Source: Verrucomicrobiota bacterium
GTDB taxonomy: Bacteria; Verrucomicrobiota; Verrucomicrobiia; Limisphaerales; JAEYXS01
NCBI GenBank assembly: GCA_023431185.1
Contig: JAEYXS010000012.1
Location: forward strand, 4,043 to 68,042
Length of the DNA stretch: 64,000 nucleotides
Direction: 5' to 3'
The notes under the pieces were generated by a model. That model saw only the letters and a list, made by a program, of their open reading frames with translations, ran no database searches and was not told the origin of the DNA. The stretch's first letter is position 1; each line of letters begins with the position of its first letter. This document shows positions 25,843 through 35,362 of this stretch, piece by piece. The translations under genes were made by a program, and so were the position numbers.

Positions 25843-27138
25843 TCACCTCTTCTCCGCAGCTATTCTTCGTTTCTTTTGCCAGCATTGCCAGCACGCCGCC
25901 CACCCCAAAGCCACGGCAGGCACAAAAACGAACTCGATCTCACCCCGGAATCTTGCCTGCCCCACATGCGTCAATCCGTACACCAGCGAATAGATCACGC
26001 AATAAAGCCCCAGCACACCTTTGTACTCGAACGGCCAGGGCTTCGGCCCCCACAAAGCAACCGTAGTGAACACCAGAAACACCGCCCAATAGCCGATGTG
26101 CAGCCAGCGCATGGTCAATGCCTCCGCCTCACCGGAACTCCGCAAGTAACGCGCCGGGGGCATCGTCCAGAGCCACAGCATCTTCTTGAGCGTGCGCTGA
26201 ACGAAGGCCACCGGCTCCGCCCGCACATACTCCATCGCTTCGTCCTGCATCGCCTGCATCAGTTCCATCTCGGAGACCTTGCCGCGCAATTCGAAAGCTT
26301 TGGGCGGATACTGGTTGGTAACCTCTTCGCCGCCGCCTTCCACAAACGCCGTTCCCGTCGCATGCGGGTTGTTCCCCATCCAGAACTCCTTGCCGAAACT
26401 GTTCTTCACCAAGAGCAGGCGACCATGCACTTGCTGGTTCCGAATGGTCCAAGGCGTCAACACCAACAGCGTCAGCAAACCCGCCCCAAATATCCAGGCA
26501 ACCTGGGCATTAAGCCGCTTGCGAAGCGCATTCAGCAACAGCACACCAGACAAGAGTCCAAACACCGCCAGCAACACCGGTTGGAACAATCCCGCTAAAC
26601 CTGTCCCCAGCCCGGTAAGCACCGCGCGCCATCCGCCTGTCGGATTCTCCGCCAGCGTCAGCCAGCCCCACAACAGCCACGGATGAAACGCCATGACAAT
26701 GGCCGTGTGATGGATGCGCGTCGGATACCAATAAAGCAACGGCATCACGCAAACGATCAACCTCGCCCACCGCGCTGTCTCCTCCCCGAACCAACGCGCC
26801 ACCAGCCAGCTCAGCGGAAAAACCATGGAGGCCACCACCACCGCCTGCCCCAGGCTGATGAACAGATAAGCCAGCGGCGTTTTCCCGAACAGGGTGCCCA
26901 TCCAGTAGAGCAGATAAGGATAACCCGGTGCCTGCCAGCTCGTCGGCTCGGCGGTCCGCGAAAAATCATGAGCAAAACCTTTTCCCACGAGCAGATAATC
27001 CGTGATGCCTCCGTTCTCCCACGTCATCGGATGACGATAATGCCCCACCGCCAGCACCGCGATCACATGCAGCAGCAGACTGGCCACGAACAGCAACTTC
27101 GGCTGGCTGAAACGCTCCAGCCACTGGTTCAAATCCAT
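25843..27138 (-). CDS. Glycosyltransferase family 39-like membrane protein
   Basis: About 431 residues with many hydrophobic segments (for example LLFVASLLLHVIAVLAVG near the start and LLTLLVLTPWTIRN in the second half). The luminal loop TSWQAPGYPYLLYWMGTLFG, with acidic residues upstream (TDYLLVGKGFAHDFSR), fits lipid-linked sugar GT-C enzymes of the ArnT/PMT type. The frame is open to an ATG at 27216, but that would overlap the previous gene, so the ATG at 27138 is preferred. The soluble C-terminus ends with CWQKKRRIAAEKR. Confidence 0.75.
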   Translation of the reverse strand: MDLNQWLERFSQPKLLFVASLLLHVIAVLAVGHYRHPMTWENGGITDYLLVGKGFAHDFSRTAEPTSWQAPGYPYLLYWMGTLFGKTPLAYLFISLGQAVVVASMVFPLSWLVARWFGEETARWARLIVCVMPLLYWYPTRIHHTAIVMAFHPWLLWGWLTLAENPTGGWRAVLTGLGTGLAGLFQPVLLAVFGLLSGVLLLNALRKRLNAQVAWIFGAGLLTLLVLTPWTIRNQQVHGRLLLVKNSFGKEFWMGNNPHATGTAFVEGGGEEVTNQYPPKAFELRGKVSEMELMQAMQDEAMEYVRAEPVAFVQRTLKKMLWLWTMPPARYLRSSGEAEALTMRWLHIGYWAVFLVFTTVALWGPKPWPFEYKGVLGLYCVIYSLVYGLTHVGQARFRGEIEFVFVPAVALGWAACWQCWQKKRRIAAEKR

Positions 27139-27185
27139 TTTGCGAACACCCGTTTCCATACGCCTTTTCCCGTTCCCCATCTCGC

Positions 27186-28493
27186 CTATGCCACCACTTT
27201 CTGCAGTTTCCACCACACATTCTCCAGCGGGAAGAACTGCGAATATATCAACCGCTCATACCGGTAATGCGCCACGATCTTCTCCAACTCCGCCCGCCGT
27301 TCCTTCAAAATCGTCTTGTCCGGAGCCAGCGCTACCACCCACGCCGCGAAAGCCGGTTCTCTCACCCCGTTCACTTCCTGCCCGCGACGCGGCGCCACTT
27401 TTCCGAACTCGCGCAATTGCATCTGCGCCAGCGCCACTGCTTCCCGCTCCGTCTGCTGCGGCTTCCACCACTGGTTCATCACCCGCCAGTCGTGCTCGAA
27501 CTTTTTCACATCCTCATTGTCGAACTTCATGCCGATGGGCAGGCTCTCCAGCGCCACCACCGCCCCCGCCTGCAAGCCCTTCGCATACGCCGCCTTCAGA
27601 TCCTTGTCCGTCTCCATCTCCCACAACGCCCGCAAGCAGGCGTTCGGGATGGATGCCGTCCATGAATGCCGGGGACCGTGTTCAAAGATCATTCCACCCT
27701 CACACGCGGCCAATCTCGAGATGTTCTTTTTGCCGCCCACCTCCATCATCGCTTGCCGGTACATCTTGTCCCATTTGGCATCCTTCGTCAGTTGATTCAT
27801 CCATTTCAACACGAACAACACCCGTGGTGAACTCTCCCATGAGATCTCGTGGAACTGTCCCCGGATCTTGAACGGCTCCTCCGCCGGCATCTTCCACCCA
27901 AGCGCGATGATTGTGTCCACCAGCTCCGACACCTTCGCCACGATGCGCGCCCGCTCTGCCTTATCCGGCAGATCCGTTTGCAGATACCGCCACAACCCGA
28001 AGAGCCACGGCCCGGTCTGGTCGTTCGAGCCCATCGCATAATGGCTCTTCCCATCCGTCCCCATTCCGCGCGCCACAAAACCCTTCACCTCGCTCACCGA
28101 AGCCAGCTTCATCAAGCCCCGTGCCATCCGCCGCACCTTTTCCGCATCGGACTTGTCCTTGGTGATGCGCCAGCGGTCGATCATCGCATCGATATATAAT
28201 CCATTGAAGAATCCTCCGTTCTCGATCGGACTCCACCATCCCAGTGCATTCGGTTTGCCCAGCCGGCACTCCTCCGGTGTAGGAATGATCACTTTTCCGT
28301 CCAAGTCCGCGAAATCCAGCATCACATCATGTTTGTCGATCAATCGCCGCCACATCTCCTCATGCGCTGACTGCGCAGCAGCCTCGGCTTTGCCCGCCTC
28401 GGCGCGCAGTATGAAGGGTGCACCCAAAGCAAAGCCTGCCCCTGCCTTGATTGCCATCCTCCGTGAAACTGTTTTGGTGCTGTTGCCGTTCAT
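27186..28493 (-). CDS. Tat-exported protein of unknown function, helical toroid-like
   Basis: A 435-residue protein from the ATG at 28493. The N-terminus (STKTVSRRMAIKAGAGFALGAPF) is a Tat signal. The mature part is rich in Trp and aromatic helices (NALGWWSPIENGGFFNGLYIDAMIDRW, GSNDQTGPWLFGLWRYLQ, EHGPRHSWTASIPNACLRALWEM). This resembles six-hairpin (alpha/alpha) glycosidase-like folds, but I recognise no specific family or catalytic pair. Neighbouring esterase, lactonase and sulfatase genes suggest carbohydrate work; that is inference. Confidence 0.6.
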   Translation of the reverse strand: MNGNSTKTVSRRMAIKAGAGFALGAPFILRAEAGKAEAAAQSAHEEMWRRLIDKHDVMLDFADLDGKVIIPTPEECRLGKPNALGWWSPIENGGFFNGLYIDAMIDRWRITKDKSDAEKVRRMARGLMKLASVSEVKGFVARGMGTDGKSHYAMGSNDQTGPWLFGLWRYLQTDLPDKAERARIVAKVSELVDTIIALGWKMPAEEPFKIRGQFHEISWESSPRVLFVLKWMNQLTKDAKWDKMYRQAMMEVGGKKNISRLAACEGGMIFEHGPRHSWTASIPNACLRALWEMETDKDLKAAYAKGLQAGAVVALESLPIGMKFDNEDVKKFEHDWRVMNQWWKPQQTEREAVALAQMQLREFGKVAPRRGQEVNGVREPAFAAWVVALAPDKTILKERRAELEKIVAHYRYERLIYSQFFPLENVWWKLQKVVA

Positions 28494-28916
28494 GATGATG
28501 TTTGATGTAACCCCAGAGAACCACCTCCCCACAAGGCTGCAATTCCCTGGTCCGGAGTGTTTTCTGCTGGTGAAATAGTTCTCGTTGAAACCCGGTTTGC
28601 CCAGATGTTTCTTCTCACGGCCTGATTCAGCCTCTCTGACACGCTCCTTTTCATGTCTCTATATATAAACTCCGGGTCAGTGAAAAAGCTTCAAAAAAAC
28701 TGCACAAAATGATAACGCTAAAAACTGCGCCATTTTGACTCACTTTCACACTGGCTTCTGCGCCGCGCCAGTCTGTGACAAAATGTCTCATTTTCCAAAA
28801 TAGCCCTGATGAGAAAGCGAAGCGAACCGTTCCGTGGGCGTTTTCCAGCGCCCTTCCGGACTCGACACCCATCCTCTTTCCCGCCAATCTTGACTGGTCG
28901 CCGTCAACTTAAGGTT
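28494..28916. promoter_or_regulatory. Divergent intergenic region with repeated CAAAATG/CATTTTG motifs
   Basis: 423 bases between the Tat-exported protein and the response-regulator gene. A TATATATAAA stretch lies near 28660-28670. The 7-mer CAAAATG occurs at 28705-28711 and 28779-28785, and its reverse complement at 28731-28737. The last copy is inside TGACAAAATGTCTCATTTT, which has GACA/TGTC arms. These could be operator half-sites. AAGG sits five bases before the ATG at 28917. Confidence 0.4.
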
Positions 28917-29642
28917 ATGCCCGGACACAAATTCAACATCCTGTTCCTTGAGGACAATCTGGTCGCTTCTAATTTCCTGATCACGACCCTCTCCCGTGAG
29001 CTGCCAGATGTGAAATTTATCCCCGCCATCTCCCTCAAGGAAGCCAGCCAGAAAGTCGCCGAGCAAGCCTTCGACCTCTTCATCCTCGACATCCAGTTGC
29101 CCGATGGCAACAGCATCGATTTCCTCGACGCCCTGCAAAAGGAACACGTCTCCATCCCGCGCGCCATCTTCATGACCGCCAGCAAGGTGCCGGAGTTCCG
29201 CCAGCGGGCCCAGAACGCCGGTGCCGTCCGCTTCTTTGAGAAACCCGTCAAATCCAAGGAATTCGCCATCGTCATTCGCGAAATCCTCACCCTGCAGCCG
29301 GAGCCGGAGCAAAAACCCAATGCCTTTGAGGGTCTGCTGAGCTGCCTTACCCCCATTGATCTCGTCCAATTGAAATGCCTTTCCCACGCCAAGATGGGCC
29401 TGGAATTTTTCACCAAGGAAGGCGTGCGCGGTGTGGTCTATTTCCGCGAAGGCCAGGTGGTTCACGCCGCGACCGGCAATTTGACGGGCGAAGACGCGTT
29501 TTGCCGCATCATGACCTGGAAAAGTGGCAAGATCAGCGAGTTGCCACTGCCCACCGCCCTGCCGCAGACTATCAAAGCCAACTGGAACGACCTCGTCATT
29601 AACGCAGCCCATCTGATGGATCAAGCTGCTGGCAATCAGTAG
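28917..29642 (+). CDS. Response regulator with DUF4388 (PATAN) output domain
   Basis: A 241-residue protein from the ATG at 28917, preceded by AAGG. The REC domain (1-120) has the acidic pair Glu12-Asp13, phospho-acceptor Asp58 (LFILDIQLPDG), and the conserved Lys in FFEKPVKS. The C-terminal half (LLSCLTPIDLVQLKCLSH, VRGVVYFREGQVVHAATG, CRIMTWKSGKISELP) is a DUF4388/PATAN domain, a protein-interaction module found in motility and polarity systems of deltaproteobacteria and related phyla. No kinase gene is adjacent, so it is an orphan regulator. Confidence 0.88.
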   Translation: MPGHKFNILFLEDNLVASNFLITTLSRELPDVKFIPAISLKEASQKVAEQAFDLFILDIQLPDGNSIDFLDALQKEHVSIPRAIFMTASKVPEFRQRAQNAGAVRFFEKPVKSKEFAIVIREILTLQPEPEQKPNAFEGLLSCLTPIDLVQLKCLSHAKMGLEFFTKEGVRGVVYFREGQVVHAATGNLTGEDAFCRIMTWKSGKISELPLPTALPQTIKANWNDLVINAAHLMDQAAGNQ

Positions 29643-29646
29643 CGGA

Positions 29647-29673
29647 GTAGCGGGACATCTGACACCGCTTTTT
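29647..29673 (+). terminator. Weak candidate terminator after the response regulator
   Basis: A 5-bp stem (AGCGG pairing with CCGCT, 11-base loop) runs into a T stretch, a few bases after the stop. The short stem makes the call tentative. Confidence 0.4.
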
Positions 29674-29705
29674 CTGTCTGGATGAGCCCCAGACTATTTT
29701 CCCAC

Positions 29706-31397
29706 TCACAACCGCTCCACCATCACATCCCCCTGAATACCGCCTGCATCGATTGCCAACTTCTGCCCGGCTTGATCCTCCAGCCACACTTCCAACTGTC
29801 CCGCACCTTTCACCAGTTCAAAGACTGCACGCCCTTCCTTTAGCTCCTGTCTTACCGTTTTTCCCTGCCAAACCACAACCATCAAAGTGCCTGCCGGAAT
29901 CGCCTCCCGCACGCTGCGCACCCGATACTTCCCCGCCTGCTCCACCACCACCTGCCAACCCTTCGCCTCTTTGCCTGCCCATGAACCATCTTGGTAATAG
30001 CACAGATGCACCGGGTTCTCCGCCGCATTGCCGATATGGATGTCACCCGGTTTGAATCCCCGCGTGCCCTTCACCTCCGCAAACCATCTCTCATAAGCTT
30101 CCCGCAACTTCTGTAACTGCTCCGGATGTGATGAGGCCAGATTCCTCTCCTCCGCCGGGTCCGCTGAAAGATCATACAGCTCCAGCACCGGCCCTTTCGC
30201 GGTCACCACATCCTCCTCTTTATTGAATGAACCCGGCGAACCCACCAGTTTCCAACGTTGATTGATCACCGCCATGTTCTGATACGCATGCGGAGTGAGT
30301 CCGCGATGCACCTGAAAGAACAGGTTGCGGTCCACCAGCTCCACCGCTTTCGTCCCGGACAGCAGCGCCTCCAGATTCATCCCGTCCATTTTGAGGTCTG
30401 CTGGTGTCTTTATCCCGCAGACACTGAGCAAGGTCGGCAAAACATCCATATCCGCCGCGATGCGATCGACCGTCCTTGCTCCCTTCCACTTCGCCGGCCA
30501 TTGCACGAAGAACGGCACCCGGATGCCGCCCTCATAGGTCATGCTCTTGCGCCCGCGCAGATTCATCGTGTAACGCGCCTGCTGCGGTCCATTGTCCGTC
30601 ATGAAGATGACCAGTGTGTTCTCACGTATCTTCAGCTTTTCCAGATGGATGAGCAATCGTCCGAAATTTTCATCCAGATTCTGCACCATCCCATAAACCT
30701 TCGCCGTCGTGTCATCTAGGCCAAGCGCACGATACGGCTTCACATAATCTTCACTCACTTCCAAAGGCGTGTGGGGAGCATTCAAAGGGATGTAAGCGAA
30801 GAAAGGTTTCCTCTGGTTCGCCGTGGCAAACTCCATCGCTGCATTGAAGAACACATCCGTGCAATACCCTTTCGCCTGGATGCGTTTGCCATTATGCCAC
30901 AGGAATGGATCGAAGTAGCTGTTCGGCTGATCGGGCGGCTGCGTGATGCCGCCAGACTTGTGCATTAACACTTCCTGAAAACCCTGATCCTGCGGCCGCA
31001 TCGGATAATTGTCCCCCAAGTGCCACTTGCCGAAGAGGCCCGTACGATAGCCGCCCTTGCCCAGCAATTCCGCCACCGTCGTTTCCTCCCCATGCATCTT
31101 TGCCCCGCCGCGCGATGTATGGATGACCCCTGTACGATACTGATACCGCCCCGTCATCAAGGCCGCCCGGGTCGGCGCACACACCGGGCTCACATAGAAG
31201 CGCGTCAGCCGGATGCCCTCGCGCCCGAACTTGTCCAGATTCGGTGTCTTGATCTTGTCGTTTCCATGCAGGCCCAAGTCACCGATGCCCTGATCGTCCG
31301 AAATCACGAGAATCACATTGGGCCGGTCAGCCCCATGCATACCAACTGGCAGGAGGACGAATGCAAACGCCAGCAGGCACAAGCGCAGGAGGTTCAT
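29706..31397 (-). CDS. Exported formylglycine-dependent sulfatase
   Basis: A 563-residue protein starting at the ATG at 31397, where LLRLCLLAFAFVLLPVGMHG is a signal peptide. Sulfatase signatures are NVILVISDDQGIGDLG (Asp metal ligands) and the C-x-P-x-R motif at Cys73 (SPVCAPTRAALMTGR), which is converted to formylglycine. Further conserved segments are TGLFGKWHLGD and FFAYIPLNAPHTP. The last 90 residues are an extra beta domain (AGKYRVRSVREAIPAGTL). Probably desulfates polysaccharides; no maturase is present in the window. Confidence 0.93.
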   Translation of the reverse strand: MNLLRLCLLAFAFVLLPVGMHGADRPNVILVISDDQGIGDLGLHGNDKIKTPNLDKFGREGIRLTRFYVSPVCAPTRAALMTGRYQYRTGVIHTSRGGAKMHGEETTVAELLGKGGYRTGLFGKWHLGDNYPMRPQDQGFQEVLMHKSGGITQPPDQPNSYFDPFLWHNGKRIQAKGYCTDVFFNAAMEFATANQRKPFFAYIPLNAPHTPLEVSEDYVKPYRALGLDDTTAKVYGMVQNLDENFGRLLIHLEKLKIRENTLVIFMTDNGPQQARYTMNLRGRKSMTYEGGIRVPFFVQWPAKWKGARTVDRIAADMDVLPTLLSVCGIKTPADLKMDGMNLEALLSGTKAVELVDRNLFFQVHRGLTPHAYQNMAVINQRWKLVGSPGSFNKEEDVVTAKGPVLELYDLSADPAEERNLASSHPEQLQKLREAYERWFAEVKGTRGFKPGDIHIGNAAENPVHLCYYQDGSWAGKEAKGWQVVVEQAGKYRVRSVREAIPAGTLMVVVWQGKTVRQELKEGRAVFELVKGAGQLEVWLEDQAGQKLAIDAGGIQGDVMVERL

Positions 31398-31462
31398 AAG
31401 GCTATGTAAGCAATCCTGCACCAAAATGCCAACGGTGAAAACAAGCGCGTGATCTGACCCCG

Positions 31463-31498
31463 CAAAAAAAAGGCTGGCAGCAATAATAGCTGCCAGCC
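31463..31498 (-). terminator. Rho-independent terminator after the DUF1552 gene
   Basis: On the minus strand GGCTGGCAGC pairs with GCTGCCAGCC around a 7-base loop and is followed by a run of seven Ts. It ends the DUF1592-DUF1552 transcript. Confidence 0.93.
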
Positions 31499-31522
31499 CT
31501 CTGTTTGAGTCGTGCTGTGTGC

Positions 31523-32839
31523 TTACGCCAGATCCAAAGGCCCGCCCTGGCTCAGTTCTTTGTTGCCGAAGGTCGCGATGTTATGCCCCACCGCGTGGGC
31601 CAGCGCCAGATGCAACCGGTTGTGCGGCACCTTGTCGAACTTCAACGACCGGCCCATCTTGAACCCGAATCCGCCGCCCGCCATCACGAAAGGGATGTCA
31701 TTGAGCGTGTGGCTGTTGCCCTTGCCCAGCTCGTTCGTCCAGATCACCAGCGTGTTGTCCAGCATCGAACCCGTGCTGCCCGGCTCCGGCGTCTCCGCCA
31801 GCCGCTTCAGCAGGTAGTTCAATTCACCGGCGAACCACTTGTTGATCTTGATAAGCTTCTGCTTCGCCACCTCGTCGCTGTCCGGTTCGTGCGACAGGCC
31901 GTGATGCCCGTCCTTGATATCCAGCCAGTTCATGCGCGCCTGCCCGACGGATTTCGTGTACTGCAACGTCGCCACACGAGCCATGTCGTTCACGAAGCTG
32001 TTGATGAGCAGGTCAACCTGCATCCGGCTCAAGCGCGGGACATCGTCGTTCTGGCTGGCGGACACTCCGCCTTCTAAAGCCGGAGCCGGGGCCAGCACCT
32101 TCCGCTTGTCGCTTTCTTTCAGGTCCTTCTCCATCTGTCGCACCAGCGTCTCATGCTGCTCCAGCATCCGCCGGTCTTCCGCGCTGATCATCTTGCGGAT
32201 CTTCTTCAAGTCCGTCTGCACATCGTCCAGGATGCTCTGCAAGCTCTCCTTGTCCTTCAGCTGTCCATAGAGCTTCTGATACATCTGGTACGGGTCCGAG
32301 ATCGGCGCGACCGGCTGGTTCGGCCCGGCGTAGGACATGCGCGTCCAAGGATCCGCCCGGTCCGTCACCCCCACGCCAAATTCCAACGAGCCAAAGCGCG
32401 TCTTCGTCTCTTCCTTGCTCTGGAAATAATTCTTCAGCTCCTGGTCGATGGAAATGCCGCTCGCCCAACCGGCGGGCGCACCGCCTCCGCCCTGCACGTT
32501 GCCCGGGAACAGCTCGATGCCCGTGAGCAGGCAGCTCATGCCGCGCATGTGGCTGTCGCCATCTCCGCGCACCCGGTTGGCCACGCCGTTCAGGATGAGC
32601 ATCTTGTCCTTGAACTCCTCCAGCGGGGACATGATCTCCTTCAGCTTGAACTCGCTGCCAACCTCATCCGGCCAGAACGCGGGCGGAATTGTCCCGTTCG
32701 GGCTGAACATGATGACGAGTCGTTGACGCGGCCGGGCCGGAGCCGCCAGGCCGAGGCTCGGCAGGCCCATCAGGAATGGCAGGGCGGCGGTAGAGAGTCC
32801 GACCCGCTTGATAAATTCACGGCGATGTATCGTGTTCAT
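31523..32839 (-). CDS. DUF1552 family Tat-exported protein
   Basis: A 438-residue protein with a Tat signal (MNTIHRREFIKRVGLST). Family features include LVIMFSPNGTIPPAFWP, the MLILNGVAN and DGDSHMRGMSCLLTG segments, and near the C-terminus WLDIKDGHHGLSHE and VIWTNELGKGNSHTLND with many conserved His/Asp residues. That end resembles alkaline-phosphatase-superfamily metal sites. DUF1552 genes almost always accompany a DUF1592-type cytochrome gene in Planctomycetota, Verrucomicrobiota and Myxococcota, as here (4-base overlap). Biochemical role unknown. Confidence 0.9.
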   Translation of the reverse strand: MNTIHRREFIKRVGLSTAALPFLMGLPSLGLAAPARPRQRLVIMFSPNGTIPPAFWPDEVGSEFKLKEIMSPLEEFKDKMLILNGVANRVRGDGDSHMRGMSCLLTGIELFPGNVQGGGGAPAGWASGISIDQELKNYFQSKEETKTRFGSLEFGVGVTDRADPWTRMSYAGPNQPVAPISDPYQMYQKLYGQLKDKESLQSILDDVQTDLKKIRKMISAEDRRMLEQHETLVRQMEKDLKESDKRKVLAPAPALEGGVSASQNDDVPRLSRMQVDLLINSFVNDMARVATLQYTKSVGQARMNWLDIKDGHHGLSHEPDSDEVAKQKLIKINKWFAGELNYLLKRLAETPEPGSTGSMLDNTLVIWTNELGKGNSHTLNDIPFVMAGGGFGFKMGRSLKFDKVPHNRLHLALAHAVGHNIATFGNKELSQGGPLDLA

Positions 32840-35250
32840 GTCTTTTTCTTCGAGCTGACGTTCTTGTCTGGATCGTGCATGGCGGCCAGTGTGGCGATCT
32901 CCACCACCAGCTTCTGGATATTATAACCCGACTCGACAAACGACCGGCGCAGGCGGTCCATGTGCTCCGGCCCGTAAGCCATCATCGGTTGTTTGACGAT
33001 CTGATGGAACAATTGTTCGATAAATCCGTTCTGCGCCAGGTCACTGCTTACGGCGAATTCCGCCACATCCCGCGCCCCGGCCAGCCGCACCTTCTCGCCT
33101 TCGTCGGTGATGTAATCACTCACTGCATTCACCGGCTTGCCGTTCTCCGTTGTGCGGAAGCGGCCCACCGCATCATACAGCTCCAGGCTGAAGCCCAGCG
33201 GATTGATCACCGCATGGCAGGTCTGGCAGTTCTGCGACTTGGTCAGCTCGGCCACCTTCTCCCGCATGGAGAGATTCGGGGCGAATTTTGTATCCTCGAA
33301 CGCCACAGCGATCGGGGGCGGCTTGAGCGCCCGGCCCACGATCTTCCGCGTCAGGAACACTCCGCGATGGATGGGCGAGGTGGATTTCTGATACGAAAAC
33401 GCCGCCAGCAGATATGGGTGAGTGACCACGCCCGAACGCTGCGTCGGGTCCAGCTTCACCTTCACGAAATCATCTTTCGCCTCCGTCTTCACCCCGTAGA
33501 ACTCAGCCAGCCGCCCGTTCATATAGAGGCTGTCGGATAGCAGCAACTGCCGGTAATCACCCGTGCTGCCCCACACCACATCATCGAGGAACAGGTTCAG
33601 CGAGGTCCGCAGATCCGCGATGATCTCCGGCGTGAACCCGGGGTACAATTTGCTGTCCTTGGAGACATCTTCCACGTGATCCATCTGCAACCAGTGATGC
33701 AGGAAATACTGCATCTTGGACTTCGCCCGCTGGTCCGCCAGCATCCGCTTCGCCTGCTGCGCGACCAACTCCTGCGTCGCCAGCTTACCTTCCGCTGCTG
33801 CTTTCAAAAGTTCCTTGTCCGGCATCGAATCCCACAGTCCATAAGACAGCCGCGTGGCTACCGCGTAAGGGTTCATCTTGTCCGTCTCCAGTCCCAGATA
33901 CAGGAACTGCGGTGACTTCAAGGCCAGCAACACCACCCGCTTCACGGCGGTGTCCAGATCCTTCGCGCCCGTGAAATGCGCGCCCACGTAAGTCTGCTTC
34001 TGTTCTTCCGTCAACGGCTGCCGGAATGCCGCCTGCACGAATTCTTTGCAGAACGCCTCCACCTTCGCCGCCCGGTCGGCATCGGACGGCTTGCTGCGGG
34101 TGAAACGGTCCAGCCGGGCGATCACGTAATTCGCCACCTCGATGCCCGCCTGCGTCGTCGCCTCGTCCCACGCCTTGGAGATGCCCACCCCGCGTTCATA
34201 CCCCACGCTGCTGTCATCCGGCGGGAACGGCGTGTTCAGCACAAACGTGGTCGTGACGGGAGTGAGGGCGAGGTTCCTTCGCGGCACCACCTGTTGCGCT
34301 CCATGCGGCGGCACCCATTCCAGCGAGATGGAAACCATCTTGTCCTGAAACTTAAACACGTCCAGCATCAGCGGATACGCCCGCCCGCCGATCAGCTTGA
34401 TGCTCGCCCGGTGTTCCCCCTGACCGGAAGCCACCCAGGCATCGATCAATGGCTCCTCATAATTGTTCAGCCACAAGCGCATCCCGTTGGGCGTTTTCAC
34501 CACGATCTCATATGTGCCCGATTCCTCAGCCAGCAACGAGCCATCCCAGCGTATGGAAAACTCATTGGTGGCTGTAATACGGTCGTCCGGATTGGCAGCT
34601 CCAAAATCAAAGCTCACCTGCGCATCCACACGGTCAAACACCTTCTTGTTCAGATGCCGGGAATTGAAGTACGTGCCCCGCAAACCTCCCACCGCCCCAT
34701 GCGGGCGTTCCTCTCGCGAAAAACTCTTCAACAAGTCCCCCACCGTATTCACATACTGGCGGTTCGTCAGACGAACGAGCTCCACCCGCGCCGGATTGTT
34801 CCGGTGCTGGGCAATGCGGGAGTAAAACGCATCGTAGATATACTGCGCCACCGCCATGGAACCCGCCGCATCCAGCGTTTCCGGCTTGTCCTCCGGCATC
34901 GTGCGGTCGATGACCCGGGCCAGCTTCTCGATCGACCAGTCACCATGCAGCGCCTCGTCATACTTGCCGTGCACACCCTCACCAGCTTTGCCATGGCAGC
35001 TGGCGCATTGCTTGCGGTATATCTCCGCTCCGTTGGGCTTCTTTTTGTCCGCCGCTTGGAGGTTCACCTGGGCTGCTAGAATGCAAACCAAAGCCAGCCT
35101 CCAAAAGCTATTCCGGCGTGACAGTAAAAACAGTCCACAGAAAGCTTCCGCCACGACTTTCGCACCCCAGGCAAAACCCTTGTTTGGCAAGGAGATGCGC
35201 TCTTTGCCTGCTGCCTGTTTCATGTTCCGGTCAAACGACATAAAGTTCAC
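32836..35250 (-). CDS. DUF1592/DUF1588/DUF1585 cytochrome c-like exported protein
   Basis: An 804-residue protein. The likely membrane/signal segment (FWRLALVCILAAQVNLQAA) lies near residue 50-67, so the true start may be downstream of the ATG at 35250, but no better start codon is visible. A cytochrome c domain follows with CASCH near residue 82, then the PA14-like sugar-binding region (DGSLLAEESGTYEIVVKTPNG). Next come the DUF1587/1595/1592/1588 blocks (VKRVVLLALKSPQFLYLG; RSGVVTHPYLLAAFSYQ) and DUF1585 with CQTCHAVINPLGFSLE, which supplies a second CxxCH. Cotranscribed with the DUF1552 gene. Presumed polymer or sugar oxidation in the periplasm. Confidence 0.9.
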   Translation of the reverse strand: MNFMSFDRNMKQAAGKERISLPNKGFAWGAKVVAEAFCGLFLLSRRNSFWRLALVCILAAQVNLQAADKKKPNGAEIYRKQCASCHGKAGEGVHGKYDEALHGDWSIEKLARVIDRTMPEDKPETLDAAGSMAVAQYIYDAFYSRIAQHRNNPARVELVRLTNRQYVNTVGDLLKSFSREERPHGAVGGLRGTYFNSRHLNKKVFDRVDAQVSFDFGAANPDDRITATNEFSIRWDGSLLAEESGTYEIVVKTPNGMRLWLNNYEEPLIDAWVASGQGEHRASIKLIGGRAYPLMLDVFKFQDKMVSISLEWVPPHGAQQVVPRRNLALTPVTTTFVLNTPFPPDDSSVGYERGVGISKAWDEATTQAGIEVANYVIARLDRFTRSKPSDADRAAKVEAFCKEFVQAAFRQPLTEEQKQTYVGAHFTGAKDLDTAVKRVVLLALKSPQFLYLGLETDKMNPYAVATRLSYGLWDSMPDKELLKAAAEGKLATQELVAQQAKRMLADQRAKSKMQYFLHHWLQMDHVEDVSKDSKLYPGFTPEIIADLRTSLNLFLDDVVWGSTGDYRQLLLSDSLYMNGRLAEFYGVKTEAKDDFVKVKLDPTQRSGVVTHPYLLAAFSYQKSTSPIHRGVFLTRKIVGRALKPPPIAVAFEDTKFAPNLSMREKVAELTKSQNCQTCHAVINPLGFSLELYDAVGRFRTTENGKPVNAVSDYITDEGEKVRLAGARDVAEFAVSSDLAQNGFIEQLFHQIVKQPMMAYGPEHMDRLRRSFVESGYNIQKLVVEIATLAAMHDPDKNVSSKKKT

Positions 35251-35362
35251 TAGGGCTTAGACGAAGATATATTGCTTCAGATTCAGATAATGACAAGTAA
35301 TTCACCCCTTAATTTTCCATCGCCATACCGGCCCATGATTCGGCATCATCCGGCCTAACGCT

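Noticed and set aside
28752..28768. Sigma-54-like GG-N10-GC in the 28.7-kb intergenic region
   Set aside because: The TTGC at -12 is missing, and GG/GC spacing alone is common in GC-rich DNA.
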